From Rhipicephalus microplus (taxonomy: Eukaryota; Arthropoda; Arachnida; Ixodida; Ixodidae), in NCBI RefSeq assembly GCF_043290135.1, contig NC_134710.1, positions 7,205,821 to 7,269,820 on the forward strand: DNA of 64,000 nucleotides. The letters run 5' to 3'. Both the position numbers and the translations under genes were made by a program. A model generated the notes under the pieces. The model was not told the DNA's origin and searched no databases. It saw nothing but the letters and a program-made list of their open reading frames with translations. Positions 34,124-45,949 of the stretch are shown here, piece by piece; within the stretch, counting starts at the first letter, position 1, and each line of letters begins with the position of its first letter.

Positions 34124-34383
34124 TGCTGTGTTGGGGCTGGCTGGTCCCGACGAAGCAGAAGAAGAAGACGGCCGACGGAGACGTACGCGGCCGGCGGGGA
34201 CGCCGACCAGCCCGAACACGCGGGTTGGCGCGAAGCGCCGAAGAGAAGAAGAACAACCGCACTCCACGGTTACCCAACGCACACTCGTTTTATTTTACAG
34301 TCGCCTTGAAATCCTGGATGCCAGAGCGGCGCCCCCTGGCATCCTCACATGTCATTCCAAAACCAAAAACCCAGAACACAACA
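34124..34383 (-). repeat. 5' LTR of element B (260 bp)
   Basis: This is the complete copy. It contains a TATA-poor, GC-rich segment and, on the minus strand, an AATAAA-type signal (gtaaaataaaacg, near 34290). Confidence 0.8.
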
Positions 34384-34388
34384 GAGAA

Positions 34389-35412
34389 GATGCTCTCCAA
34401 AAGAGTCATAGAAGCCTTTTCAAGTCCATGGGCGTCACCTGTTGTTTTAGTAAAAAAGAAGGATGGCAGTTGGAGATTTTTTGTTGACTACCGTACCTTG
34501 AACAAGATAACCCGCAAAGACGTATATCCGCTGCAATGAATCGACGACGCCCTTGACTGCCTTCATGGCGCGCGACACTTCTCATCTATAGATATGCGTT
34601 CGGGCTATTGGCGAATTTTTGTCGACGACTTAGACCGAGAAAAAACTGCCTTTGTCACACCGGACGGCCTTTATCAGTTCAAGGTTATGCCTTTTGGGCT
34701 GTGCAACGCCCTGGCAACGTTCGAACTCATGATGGACTCTCTCCTCCGTGGTTACAAATGGTCCATCTGCCTTTGTTACCTCGACGATGTGATTGTTTTC
34801 CCCCCAACATTTGAAAGCCACCTAACTCGTTTTTCGACCATTCTAGCCGTTTTTTGTCGAGCGGGACTCCAGCTGAACTCGAAAAAGTGCAATTTTGACC
34901 GACGAGAAATCACGGTCCTTGGTCGTCGTGTAAGTGCTGCTGGCGTCGGACCAGACCCTGACAAGATTAGCGCTGTCAAGAACTTTCCTCTGCCTTCTAC
35001 TACCAAAGATGGTCGTTAATTTGTGGGTTTGCGCTTGTACTTGCGACGTTTTATACGCAATATCGCTACGATTGCACGACCACTAACTGATCTTCTCAAA
35101 AAAAAAAAAAACGCGCCCTTCTCGTGGGGCCAAGACCAAGCAGCTGCGTTTTTCTCGCTGATCGACCTGCTCACTTCACCACCAATATTGACTCACTTCG
35201 ACGCGTCCGCGACGACTGAAGTTCGCACAGACGCCAGTGCTCACGGCAACGGCGCCGTCCTCGCTCAACACCAGGGGAGCCAAACGCGTGTTATTGCGTA
35301 TGCCAGCCGCCTTCTCTCCACATCTGAGCGAAACTATTCGATAACGGAGTGCGAGTGTCTTGCGTTGGTCTGGGCTGTAGCGAAATTTCACCCCTACTTG
35401 TATGGCCGTTGA
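34389..35412 (+). pseudogene. reverse transcriptase and RNase H of element A
   Basis: After element B the pol frame resumes: [20 protein letters not shown], then YPLQ and a TGA (34537). HFSSIDMRSGYW has the first catalytic Asp. FKVMPFGLCNA and CYLDDVIVF follow, with YLDD at 34777-34788. A TAA at 35017 separates RT from RNase H. RNase H is marked by RTDASAHGNGAVL, YASRLLS and YSITECECLALVWAV. An extra T near 35408 shifts the frame, so the last RNase H Asp (VITDHHAL) lies in the next frame. Confidence 0.92.
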
Positions 35413-36707
35413 GTTTTCCGTTATTACGGACCACCACGCTCTGTGTTTATTGTCGTTGCTCAAAGACCCAACTGGTTGCCTAGGTCGCTGGGCTCTACGT
35501 CTCCAGGAGTATAACTTTGACGTAATTTATCAGTCGGGCAGGTTGCACCAAGATGCTGATTGTCTCTCGCGTTATTCGGTGGACCCTGCTAGCCTCGCTG
35601 TCCATGAGAGCGATTCTTGTGTGCTCATCATATCTGATTTGCACGACATCGGCACAGAGCAGCGCCGGGACGCAAGCCCCAAAACGGTCATTGAGCGAGT
35701 ATCTTCAAGACATTCCGACCCTTCGTTCCGTCAATATGTCCTCCGCAACAAAATTCTGTATCACCGCAACATGAAGCCCGATTGCCCGGAATTTTCGTTA
35801 GTTATTCCCCGACACCTGCGTGCCAGCATTCTTCAACATCTGCATGACGCTCCGACGGCAGAACACCTGGGTTTTTCACGCACCTATCACCGCGTGCGGC
35901 AACGGTTCTTTTGGCCTGGCCTGTATAAATTTGTGCGCCGCTATGTCGCTGCTTGCGAGCGCTGCCAGCGTCGCAAACGTCCTGCTCTCCGTACGGCTGG
36001 CCTGCTCCAACCTATCGACATTCCCCCGGAACCATTCTTCCGCGTCGGCCTCGACTTGCTCGGACATTTCCCAACGTCCGTGCCAGGAAACAAATGGATC
36101 GCTGTCGCAACTGACTATGCGACCAGATATGCTATAACTCATGCCCCGCCAAGTAGCTGCGCTATAGACGTTGCAGACTTTCTACTGAATGACGTCATTC
36201 TGCGGCATGGGGCTGCGCGCCAGCTTCTGACGGGTCGTGGCCGCTGCTTCCTCGCAAAAGTTATCGACGAAATCCTCCGTAGCTGCTCTACTGAACATCA
36301 CCTCACTACTGTTTACCATCCCCAGACCAACGGTTTCAAATAGCGCCTCAACCGAACTCTTACAGACATTTTGTCCATGTACGTTTCTGCTCATCACCGT
36401 GACTGGGACGCATGCAATGCTCCCATACGTTACGTTTGCATACAATTCGACCAGGCATGACACCACCGGCTATTCTCCGTTCTTTCTTCTGTACGGGCGC
36501 AACCCTGCGTTGCTATTCGACACACTCCTTCCTTCTGATACTACCGAAATAACGGTGTATGCTCAGGACGTTGCTTCTCGAGCCCGCGTCACTCGCCAAA
36601 TCGCGCACACTAGGCGCACTGCTTCTCAGGCCTCACAAAAAGTCCGCTACGATCACTGGCACTATGACGTTGACTACCCTGAGAGCGCGACAGGCTTGTT
36701 GTCGTGA
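35402..36707 (+). pseudogene. RNase H end and integrase of element A, catalytic residues lost
   Basis: The open frame begins within RNase H (FSVITDHHAL). It continues through the tether to the HHCC zinc-binding region, where HLGFSRTYHRVRQRFFWPG is followed by CERCQRRK. The core shows VGLDLLGHF with the first Asp. The second Asp is replaced by Gly (codon 36233-36235, in LLTGRGRCF). The codon for the catalytic Glu after YHPQTNG is next to or replaced by a TAG at 36341. A frameshift near 36440 is followed by YVTFAYNSTRHDTTGYSPFF and LLYGRNPAL, the end of the core. The integrase could not join DNA. Confidence 0.9.
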
Positions 36708-37004
36708 ACCTCCGTATTTCTTGGACAGACAACGTATCATATGTAACGTGGCTGGCCATGCCTGCTGCAGTCCACGTACTCACTTTCGTGAGGTTCTGCA
36801 GCTGGCCATTGGTAAATCTAAAGCTTTGATTTGTCCGTTTTTTATATCATAATGTGTGATCCAGTATGGAGTGAAATTCACATTTTCAGGCTGGTGCGAT
36901 GCTTGCCGTCTATGCTCAAAAGTCCTGTCTTATGTGGAGCCAGCTGCAGGCGTACTTCCTCAAGAGTGGAATCTCAACTAAGGAGGGCTGCCTGCAATGC
37001 TCGG
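36708..37004. other. no gene recognised
   Basis: Sequence between the broken end of element A and the antisense LINE fragment. No LTR-like repeat is visible. Confidence 0.4.
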
Positions 37005-37005
37005 T

Positions 37006-37716
37006 CTACATTGATTCTTCGTCAGCAGAGCGAAGTCTCTGCTTTTCCTGTCGTAATTCCTGTACTTCTTGGCCAAGGATGTTGATAAACTGAGTCAGAT
37101 TGGAAAAAGCGGCTGTTTGAGCCCAGGTTACTTTCCGAGGCGTCGGAGGTGTAGGCCGTGTGGCAGATGTCGTAGATGATGAACCATTAGTGTTGCGAGG
37201 AAGGGCTGATTCAGATATATTTTGTTCTGGACAATGAGGGCTGAGTGAAATGTGTCTGGACGCTCCACAAGCCACGCAACGAGGAAAATGCTTACAGTTT
37301 GGGTCACCCTCATGCGGAGCTTTGCCACAGTCCCGGCATACTGGCGGGAAGGAACAGTATTGGGCAACATGGCCCAAACGATGACAGTTGTAGCTTGCGA
37401 CCGGGTGAGGCCGATATTCATGAATACGGATGCGGATGACTTCGTTTTCAAACACCAAGCGTTCCGGTATGGAATCTGTATCAAATGTCAAAAGCAGCAG
37501 CTGTGTTTTGCCGAGCATGCGCACATCGGTGATTGTCGCCTGTTGACAGCGGAGATGTACTTGAATGCACTCAATCGTTAGGCCAGGTCTGATCTTTATT
37601 ACCCCATGAGAGCTGCCGACTGCGTGTGGCTGCGTTTGGCTCCCTTGCGATAACTGTGGAAGGGGGTAAACTGTAGTCGGGAATGTTTACCAGTCTGGCT
37701 CGATACGGATAAACAT
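37006..37716 (-). pseudogene. LINE ORF1 (Gag-like) fragment with three CCHC-type knuckles
   Basis: On the minus strand the frame reads RLVFENEVIRIRIHEYRPHP. It is followed by CHRLGHVAQYC, CRDCGKAPHEGDPNC and CVACGASRHISLSPHC, a run of zinc knuckles typical of ORF1 proteins of I/jockey-type LINEs that bind element RNA. A Pro-rich segment and a short coiled-coil-like tail (ILGQEVQELRQEKQRL) follow. Upstream sequence to about 37716 looks like the same ORF in shifted frames. The RT is absent. A SINE sits at its 5' side. Confidence 0.75.
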
Positions 37717-37730
37717 GCATACTTGGAGTG

Positions 37731-37852
37731 ATGATTTGATTGATATGTGGGGTTTAACGTCCCAAAACCACTATATGATTATGAGAGACGCCGTAGTGGA
37801 GGGCTCCGGAAATTTAGACCACCTGGGGTTCTTTAACGTGCACCCAAATCTG
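37731..37852 (-). mobile_element. Ruka-like SINE, antisense, 5'-truncated
   Basis: The complement of the SINE body is present, starting gatttgattgatatgtgggg. The 14-base duplication gcatacttggagtg is exact (37717-37730 and 37853-37866). Confidence 0.93.
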
Positions 37853-37866
37853 GCATACTTGGAGTG

Positions 37867-38690
37867 CGTGCGTACGCTATCGTATAGCTCGAAAATCTGA
37901 AGGGCATGTGAGTGCGCAATCGAAGCCTGCTGTCGAGTCCAACATTGTTTATGATTTAGACATGAAACATGAGCTTCAAGTAGCACTGACTTCACATTTT
38001 GAACCCGAGAGTGCCCTTCATTCGCTTACTCGATGTGCGTAGGTCCTCTTGGCCATATTTGAATCACGTCCGTCTCGAGGAAGTCATTTTATTTCGACTG
38101 CAAACAGCGTACGAGAGCCTAATGGAAATGAAGTGCCCCTGCGACATCGACGCTAGTACTACGTATTCGGTGTGATATTTCACACTTATCATCCTGAGTG
38201 ACGATGCGCTAGTAGCGATCACGTCTACAATCCGAGTGTTCTTATCCTGGCGCTGAAGTCTGGAAATGCACTCACTCTGACCAGCGTTGCACCGCTTCGA
38301 ATGATTTCGTGACCAAGATGCAAACCACCCATGAAAGATCTGCGAAAGAAAAGAACATGATTCAACTTGTGCTCGTCAGTCAGGGCGTTGGCAACCGTTG
38401 TGAGTGGCAGCCGTCTTGTTCGATGCGCGGAAAAAGCGCTATAACAGTGTCTTTTCATTACGCGTAAGCTACACGCCAGCAAGACGACAAGCTATCGAAG
38501 GGGAGTAGTGTATAGACAAATATTATCGGTAAGTAGTAACACGCAGGTAAGGAAAATGAACACCATGTATACTTTGTATTCTGTAAAGAGTATACAGTGC
38601 TGAAAGAAGTTGGCAGGAACATGAAATGATCCATTCTTTCTTGTTAACTTGCGCGGAATACGAAAATTTATGCATCTGAGAAGAAATTTA
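37867..38690. other. no gene recognised
   Basis: No supported open frame, repeat or RNA gene was seen. Confidence 0.4.
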
Positions 38691-38819
38691 GGCCAGGATA
38701 GCATACCATGAGCTAGTTTGTAAAGAAAGAACAGGTGAGCGCGACTTCATCGGCAGTGAAGTGATGGCAATGATGTTATTCGGGTAGTGTTAGAACAAGA
38801 GTCAGAGTTACTTCTAGCG

Positions 38820-38960
<141 letters not shown>

Positions 38961-39020
38961 TAATAATATATTGTTAATATTATTACCATGAATATTAATA
39001 TTATTATCGTTATTATTGTT

Positions 39021-39193
39021 GGGGTATGACGCCACAGTGGAAGGCTCCGGAAATTTCCACCACGGGCGGTTCTATAAGGCGCACTTAAATTTAAGCACAG
39101 GGGCCCCAAGTATTTCTGGCTCTATTGAAAATGAGGCCAACGTGGCCGGGATTAATTAGTACGGGACCTGCGGGTTAGCAGTCAAGTGCCTTA
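39021..39193 (-). mobile_element. decayed Ruka-like SINE, antisense
   Basis: Blocks complementary to the SINE are in order: 'ggaaggctccggaaattt', 'ggttct-taa-g-gcac', 'aatgaggccaacg', 'gggacctgcgggttagcag' and 'caagtgcctta'. Divergence is the highest of the copies in the window. Confidence 0.65.
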
Positions 39194-39650
39194 TGTTGAA
39201 TCGCAATGGTAGACTCGGACTAGCCAATTGACTCTGCGAGCGAGCACTCGACTCTGGAGCAGAGCAACATCTCGAAATCCACGATTGGAACACAATCCGC
39301 GTTGCCGGAGAAAGCATTGGGAGCAAGATAGCAATTTATTAAACGTGCGCGTGCTCTGGAACAACCATGAGTTCTTAGGGCAGGCGCACGCAAAAATAGA
39401 ACAATACAAATAAAGAAATAAAACTATAAAAACATATAAACAACACAAGTAAACAATACAATACATACACTTTTCAGAAAAATGAGATGAAGAGTGACGA
39501 AATCAGCGCAAAATTGAAGTATAAAAAGACAAGACAAGAATCTATGAAAGGAAGTGAAAAATAAAGAAGAATATACACAAATATGTAGAAACCTTCCTGA
39601 AAGACGTCAAGGGTGTACATTCTGAAAAACTGTGTTAAGAGGGTGCAGAC

Positions 39651-40111
39651 TTCAGATAAAAAAAAAATTCGTCAGATCCCACGTATCTTGGAATGGACGT
39701 TACGCGATGCATGCGGAGAGGTGGTTACCGTGCCGCAATTTTTTTTATGGAGCGACACGTCATGAAATGACGATAAAACTATGTACAGATGATGCACGCA
39801 CATACCTATGTTGAAGAGTTGCAGATTTTTATATAACCAGTTGTTTGCACTTACGCAATGATGCCAACTGGAACATGCGTATTAGCAACACCAGAAGCGA
39901 ATATGAAGTGCTGATGCTCATGAGGATGCTAGCCCTGAACACTGCTACATAAATCAACTTTAGCCCATGCCAACTGACCACAATTGACGTTAGCCCGACG
40001 TGACGACTGTATGAAAGGCGTGCGTATGTAATATTTATAAAATTGGGTAGTCAGCACTGCACCCACTGATGATGTTTCACAAAGATTAGCGTCTATTTGA
40101 AAAGTATAGTT
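39651..40111. other. no gene recognised
   Basis: Nothing supported. Confidence 0.4.
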
Positions 40112-40190
40112 CCGAGACCTGGCGTAGCTCTGTGGTAAAATGCTTCATTTCCATGTAGAATGCTTCGGTTCGATTCCAGCTGGGATCCTC
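40112..40190 (+). mobile_element. tRNA-like SINE head, third family
   Basis: 'cctggcgtagctctgtggta' is an A-box region and 'ttcggttcgattccagctgg' a B-box region, 52 bases apart. The downstream body has no second copy here. The acceptor stem cannot be closed, so it is not a functional tRNA. Confidence 0.5.
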
Positions 40191-40523
40191 AGGTTTATTC
40201 TAGCATTCGTCGACGTTACCGATGTTGGGTATTTCTTAACACTCGCGTGTTAAAATTTCCCATGTCTGTTCTTGTCCTTTGTTCCTGGGTAGATACTAAG
40301 TGTCAATCACTTGTGGCACATACCTGCATACCAGCGGCGCAAAGCCGCGCGTGGGTATGTGCCACTATCTGACGGGAAGTGTTTGATGATGCATGCAACG
40401 GGATTGTGACATTATTAATGTCTTGACCAGTGCGTATATTCGTCAAGCTATCTTAGCCTTGAGTGTTAATTTCAGTTCACGCCAAGTTAAGGGGGTGACC
40501 ACGAGAACACCCAAACTTAAGTT

Positions 40524-40599
<76 letters not shown>
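40524..40599. repeat. (GATA)n microsatellite
   Basis: About 19 uninterrupted GATA units. Confidence 0.98.
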
Positions 40600-41813
40600 C
40601 GCTCAAACTGACCGAAGTTCGCTAAGAAATGCTTCGCACTTGAAACCACGACGCCTGCGTGAAACACGCAGCACTGTAAGCCCTAATTCACACTGAAGCA
40701 TCCGCTTTCTACAGTGAGAGAAATTCTCTTACCGCCTAGACTCGGCGTCGTTCGCACTGGACACGTCTCACGCCGCCGCATTTGCCAGCTATTACGCGCC
40801 GAACGCGGGATGGATGCGCTGTCACCCGGTTGTTGTCGAGGATCGCAAACGCCACTGCGCTATCTGACAGTCAATACTTCAATGATTCTCGTATGTGGGA
40901 AGCAAGAACAATAAGTACTGGTCACTTTGCTGGCAAGTCGCTGTCTTGTAATGCATGAAGTGCAGAAAAAACCACCGACGCCAACAACGTTGGTTGGTTT
41001 GTCTTAGACCACGACAAGCTCTATCACGCCAACGACAAGCTCGGTCACCTCTTCCACGAAATTGGTACGTGAAGTAGGCAATAAGTGGTTTAAATTACCG
41101 TTGGTTACACCATTCAGTTACGTGCATTGCGACATGACAAGTCAGTGAGGCTTGGCCGCCATTTTTTAAAATTTCTAGCACTCCTATTAGTCCGCCGTGA
41201 CCGATTCGGTGGCAGACGCCGCCAAAATTGGCCGAGAGCGATCGGCGCGGATAGGGCCTTTCGGCGGACCTCGCCACCACTGAATTGGATTCGGCGCACT
41301 TTCGGTGGCCGGAATGCTCAGTGTGAACGCAACCATACAGCGAAAGCTGAAAGATCGAGTAGCCTTCAGAGCATTTTTGAAACACATTTTAGGTAGTTAT
41401 CACGCACACTAGCAGGGTACCCACTACGTTATTATTCATTTTGTAGTAGGCATGCATTCACTACGCCATCTTTCGTCATTCTCCGGAGAAGCATGGTAGC
41501 TGCTGCACACTTGCAAGGTACTTTGTGCAATTTTTCGTACTGTGCATGAGGACGATAAAGAATTTATGGCAGAAACTTTTCTAACTCCGAAAATACCAAT
41601 AGTGGGTATTCGGCACAGTTATTATGTGAACAAGATGTAGCTTTTGCAAACGATTGGAGCATTCAACGACCCACTCATTGCGAAAATTCGAATTATATGA
41701 CACTTGATTGTTTTTTTTGCTGTTCCTAAATGCTTTATTACTCGTATTACCGCGATTACTTTCACAAAATCAAGCCTGCGTATAGAACCCATCTTCAAAG
41801 GAGTTCCAAGCAC
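40600..41813. other. no gene recognised
   Basis: A GC-rich segment around 41150-41340 gives open frames on both strands, none with a recognisable domain. Confidence 0.4.
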
Positions 41814-41882
41814 CGGCGTGGCTCAGCAGCAGAATATTGGGCGGGCGCGCAGGTAAACTGGGTTCGAATCTCATTATGTCCT
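41814..41882 (+). mobile_element. tRNA-like SINE head, fourth type
   Basis: 'ggcgtggctcagcagcagaa' resembles an A box and 'gggttcgaatctc' a B box. No CCA-competent stem forms. It lies directly upstream of repeat Z copy 2. Confidence 0.45.
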
Positions 41883-41944
41883 TCGTGTTTTTGAGAAGTA
41901 CATGCCAGGATACCATACCTTGAGCAAGTTTGTAAAGAAAAAGA

Positions 41945-42655
41945 AAGGCCCGTATCTACATGTTTCACTGCAAATGTCGTCGAAAGAGATAGTTTTTCGT
42001 GTGGAGAGAATGAGCAAAACGTTTATTTGAGGCTGTGCGCGAGAAAATTGGTGAATCGTATCCTGGAAGCGCTGCGTTAGAGAGTCTCGATCTGTGCCGC
42101 GAAGGCGGACGAGCGCATCGAGTCACGTTAGACACGAGCGCCATCTGGAAGTCATCTTTGAAAACGAAAGAAAGCGTGTGCGCCCACGGAGAAAGATGCG
42201 CGCTAGTCTCGGAGGTGATAAGGTGTAGAACGCGAAGTGATAGGCAGGTGCCACCACCGTGTCGTCTTAGCGAAACGTTGGAAACACTTGCATTTTTGAG
42301 CATCACGTTGCACTATCAGCGCAGCGTGATAAATGCTACGGTCTTTAGAATTCCTTATGTGTGCCTTCTCTAGTACAAAGCCACACATAAAAAATGTATA
42401 CGTGTTGTTATGGTGCCTCCGATATGCGCAATAATTGCTCTTTTTTAAGTGACAATCACACAAGTATGAACGCTGCAACTTCAGTAATATTGGTGGGCGT
42501 TGTGAGTGAGATTGGCCGTTTGGCGTATCGCTTGGTGCCGTTTGGGGCATCGTTATGACAGACAAACAGACAAATGTACATACATACAGGCAGACAGAAA
42601 GATCAAAGTTTTTGCGTCGAAGTGCCCCAAGAAATACTATCGTCTTTAATAATGG
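41945..42655. repeat. 710-bp insertion splitting repeat Z copy 2
   Basis: It is present here and absent at the matching point of copy 1 (after 38740). It contains a short GACA/CATA-rich stretch near 42555-42600. No coding sequence or clear terminal repeats were seen. Confidence 0.45.
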
Positions 42656-42742
42656 GTCAGCGTGATCTCGTCGGCAGTGAAGTGAATGCAACGATAATAT
42701 TCTGGCAGTTTTAGAACGATATTTCAGAGTTAATTTTAGCGA

Positions 42743-42827
<85 letters not shown>
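42743..42827. repeat. (AAT)n microsatellite
   Basis: About 28 AAT units at the same position within repeat Z as the tract at 38820. Confidence 0.97.
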
Positions 42828-42829
<2 letters not shown>

Positions 42830-43039
42830 TTATTTATTTAACCTGTCCTGGAACAATCATGAGGCGTTTGTGCAGGTCCACGCAAAATTAAAATAATACG
42901 AACAACAATAATATAAAGGCGCTTTTCCGAAGGAGGGGGAATAAACGTTTATTTTTTGAAACGGTGTATAGCAGTCTAGGTTCCGCGTCCACCTTAGGTT
43001 GGAGGTCTCATCATTCCAGGAACCATCTGGCCTTGCTTG

Positions 43040-43240
43040 GTAAAAATAACTAGGTTGTTTGATGCTTTAGCAGGGCTGCCGGCTTACGTTGGTGAGAATA
43101 AGGACTCAAACCAGCTGTTGTCACAAAACTACGATGACATCTTAAGCAGGAAGTTAAGCAGGAAAAGGGCATTAGTAGCTTAAACAGACGCGTTGGGAAC
43201 TTACAAGCGGATGGCACCTCAAGTGACATTCAGCAACTAA
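43040..43240 (+). pseudogene. LINE ORF1 coiled-coil fragment, copy 1
   Basis: It matches 44615-44800 closely ('gctttagcagggctgccggc' through 'cattcag-aact'). The longer copy shows it belongs to a LINE ORF1. Confidence 0.55.
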
Positions 43241-43455
43241 TCAAATAAAATCATCAAATAAAAATAAATCAAATAAATAATCAAATAAAAAGTGAAAACA
43301 CACAAAAAACAGCGCAAAATGGGAAGAATAAAAAGGCAATATAAGAATCATGTAAAGAAAGTGAAAAATAACTAGAAATATACACAACTATGTTCAAACT
43401 TTCCTGCAAGAAGGAAAACGGAACAGTCTGTACATTGGAAAAGTTATTTTAAGGC

Positions 43456-43598
<143 letters not shown>

Positions 43599-43603
43599 AA
43601 TTG

Positions 43604-43651
43604 TTAAGGTTTAACGGCACAAAACCACCATAAGTATATGAGAGACGCAGT
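43604..43651 (-). mobile_element. Ruka-like SINE 3' end fragment, antisense
   Basis: The complement of the last 48 bases of the SINE (ggtttaacg-cacaaaaccac, gagagacgc). The microsatellite lies where the SINE tail would be. Confidence 0.6.
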
Positions 43652-44239
43652 GAGCGTTTCCGTTCGCCTTATCAGCGTTTTTTGCTTACCCAGACTACCT
43701 GAAAACGGCTGCCGTGGATACGGAATCACACCTTGGCGTCAGTGAATCTGCGGAAGTGTTTACGTGTTTGCGGTGTCCCCATCGTACTTGGACACACGGG
43801 CGGCAGCAATGGCAGTGAAAGGATGTTCGCCCAATCAGTTCTTTTTTGCTTTTCATGTTGGTAAATTCGCCTATTTTCTTGATACCGCCTTACCGCTACC
43901 ACCATTGCCACTGTGTATTGAGTGCTTAGGTGAGTTGTCTCTGCTAAATGTGCTATTTTAATAATTGAATGCTGCCGAATTGAGTCTGAATTGAGTGCTA
44001 CTGTGAATGACTGGACCACGCACCACGACAAGCACATGCGTGATAAGTGGCTAGGAAAGTGGAAAGCCCTAAGAGATGATTTTATAGGGTTTTTCCTTCA
44101 CTGAAAACATGACCTAGCAGAACAGAAAGCCCTTTCATTGTGATAAACTGATGAATGCGTGCTAAAGTGCAACAAATGTGAGTCCTCTTAGCATGTTGGC
44201 AGTTGTTCTGGCTGGTCGGGGACTGCATTTAAGACTAAT
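43652..44239. other. no gene recognised
   Basis: Nothing supported. Confidence 0.4.
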
Positions 44240-44481
44240 AATAATAATATGTGAGGTTTAACGCCCCAAGATCACCATATGATTATGAGAGACGCCGTAG
44301 TGAAGGGCTCCGCAAATTTCGACCACCTGAGGTTCTTTAACGTACAACCAAATCTGAGGACACACGGCCTACAGCATTTTCGCCTCCTTCGAAAATGCAG
44401 CCGCCACAGCCGGGATTCGATACCGTGAACTGCGGGTCAGCAGCCGAGTGCCTTATTCACTAGGGCACTGCGGCGGGGCCC
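44240..44481 (-). mobile_element. full-length Ruka-like SINE, antisense
   Basis: A complete complement from the 3' end to the gccccgccg head. The B-box complement is ggattcgata. An imperfect duplication around atttaa-actaa is visible on both sides. An (AAT)3 tract replaces the usual ATCA tail. Confidence 0.9.
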
Positions 44482-44614
44482 AAATTTAAAACTAAAGGAG
44501 AGGGCGGTCGCAGGTCACGGCGATGTGCTGCTTGCCATTAATAAAACTTGAAAAATGGCGAGAAAACTATCATAAACTCTAAGTTAACCATTTTTTTGTA
44601 GAAATAACTAGGTA

Positions 44615-45020
44615 TTTTTTATGCTTTAGCAGGGCTGCCGGCTCAGTTTGGTGAGACTAAGGACTCAATCCAGCTATTGTCACACAACTACGATGACATC
44701 TTGAGCCGTCAGGTTAAGCAGGAAAAGGGCATTAGTAGTTTAAACAGACGCGTTGGGAACTTACAGGCGGACGGCACCTCAAGTAACATTCAGTAACTGA
44801 AATCTCGAGTTTCGTAGTCGGAGACTAAACATGAAAGTCCACGGCATCCAAGCTACGTCAAACGAGGATTTGCAGTGTAAGTTGATTTATGTGGCCAAGA
44901 TTACTAACCTGCCAGGGCTGACTGACTCGCATTGGCGCTATCCACAGACTTCCGTCAAAGCCAAACACAACACCCAGAAATATGGTTCAATGTCCTCAGC
45001 ATTCAACACACAATGAGTAA
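44615..45020 (+). pseudogene. LINE ORF1 fragment, copy 2
   Basis: Shifted frames read LNRRVGNLQADGTSSN and then RLNMKVHGIQATSNEDLQ. This is the end of a coiled coil and the N-R-x-x-x-HG-I block at the start of the RRM-like domain in ORF1 proteins of CR1/L2-type LINEs. It may be the 5' part of the relic at 45950. Confidence 0.55.
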
Positions 45021-45949
45021 CTATAGGAAATCGGAAAGCTCTAAGAGTTGCTTCATTGAGTCTTTCGATCACTAAAAACATGAACCAGCGAAAAAAAAAA
45101 AAAACCTGCAGCGCAGCGTGAAAGACTGGGAACAGAACAATGGCTATCGTTTTTCATGGCACTGCAACGGCAAGATTCTCGTTAGGACAAGAGAGGTACA
45201 ACGCGGTTGTCATTCTGTTTTTGGCCAACCTTGATAAGGTGCACTATTACCCTGCCTTGCCTTGTTACCTACTGATATTTTTTTTTATAAGCTTCTTATC
45301 ACATTCCCTTTACCGCACCATTATTCTTAAAATCTTGTATGACTCTTGTGAAAAAAGCCTCAGCTGCGTTCATTTGAACCTTAGATCGGGAAGGAGTAAA
45401 CAGGATGAACTCGAATGGTTTTTTTTGTTTTTTTAGTGGAGCATAAGTAAGCTTTGACGTTGTGATGTTTTCGGAAACGTGCTTTGCTTCGGAAGACGAT
45501 GTATTTACGCTTCCAACCTATAAATCGTACTTCATGAACCGCACTTGCAAAAGGGGTGGTCTATTCTAATCTCCATTTCAATAGACTGTGAGCGGGTGAC
45601 TGAATTCTGCTGCATTTCTCCTTTATATGAAATACTCACTGTTATATGTGGTACATCAGTGTTTTGTGTATGTTACTGCCCTTCCTTAATGTTAAACTTA
45701 GGGTTAGAATTCGTGAGTGAACAAAAATATGCCTTCATTTTAATTAGTGACCTCTACATCAACATATTAGCCATTGACGTTCCCAATCAGCGCTGACAGG
45801 TTAGCAGTTTAGGCCACATAATTAAACTTCCACTGCAAATCCTTGTTTGCCGTAGCTTGCATGCATGCCATGAACTTCTATGTTTAGTCTCCTACTACGA
45901 AACTCGAGATTGAAGTGTTAAATTAGAACTTCAAGTAATGCTAAGCACG
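45021..45949. other. no gene recognised
   Basis: The block 45885-45910 is an inverted copy of 44802-44828 (complement of aatctcgagtttcgtagt). Otherwise nothing is supported. Confidence 0.4.

Larger units (their letters stand above)
33127..34383 (-). mobile_element. nested gypsy-type element B, internally deleted, antisense
   Basis: The 5-base duplication GAGAA flanks it exactly (33122-33126 and 34384-34388) within element A's pol. In its own orientation it has a 5' LTR (34124-34383), a leader, a gag fragment and a partial 3' LTR (33127-33247). Pol is entirely missing. The LTR starts TGTTGTGT and ends CAGCA, the usual TG...CA. A possible primer-binding site, tggctatgagg, lies one base inside the LTR. 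It is younger than A. Confidence 0.92.
30614..36707 (+). mobile_element. Ty3/gypsy LTR retrotransposon A, decayed, 3' end missing
   Basis: The order is LTR-like segment, gag with a zinc knuckle, protease, RT, RNase H and integrase, the order of the Ty3/gypsy superfamily. Protease and RT were in one frame before the insertion of element B at 33127. At least six in-frame stops and two or more frameshifts are visible. No envelope gene and no 3' LTR were found; the sequence after 36707 is unrelated. It is a dead copy of moderate age. Confidence 0.92.
41905..43455. repeat. mosaic repeat Z, copy 2, with insertions
   Basis: It repeats the blocks of 38691-39650. It is split by a sequence of about 710 bases (41945-42655), an AAT tract (42743-42827) and a LINE ORF1-like block (about 43040-43240). 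The block 43320-43455 matches 39490-39650. Confidence 0.55.

Noticed and set aside
41095..41396. Overlapping GC-rich frames on both strands
   Set aside because: No domain, no splice context, and about equal openness on both strands.
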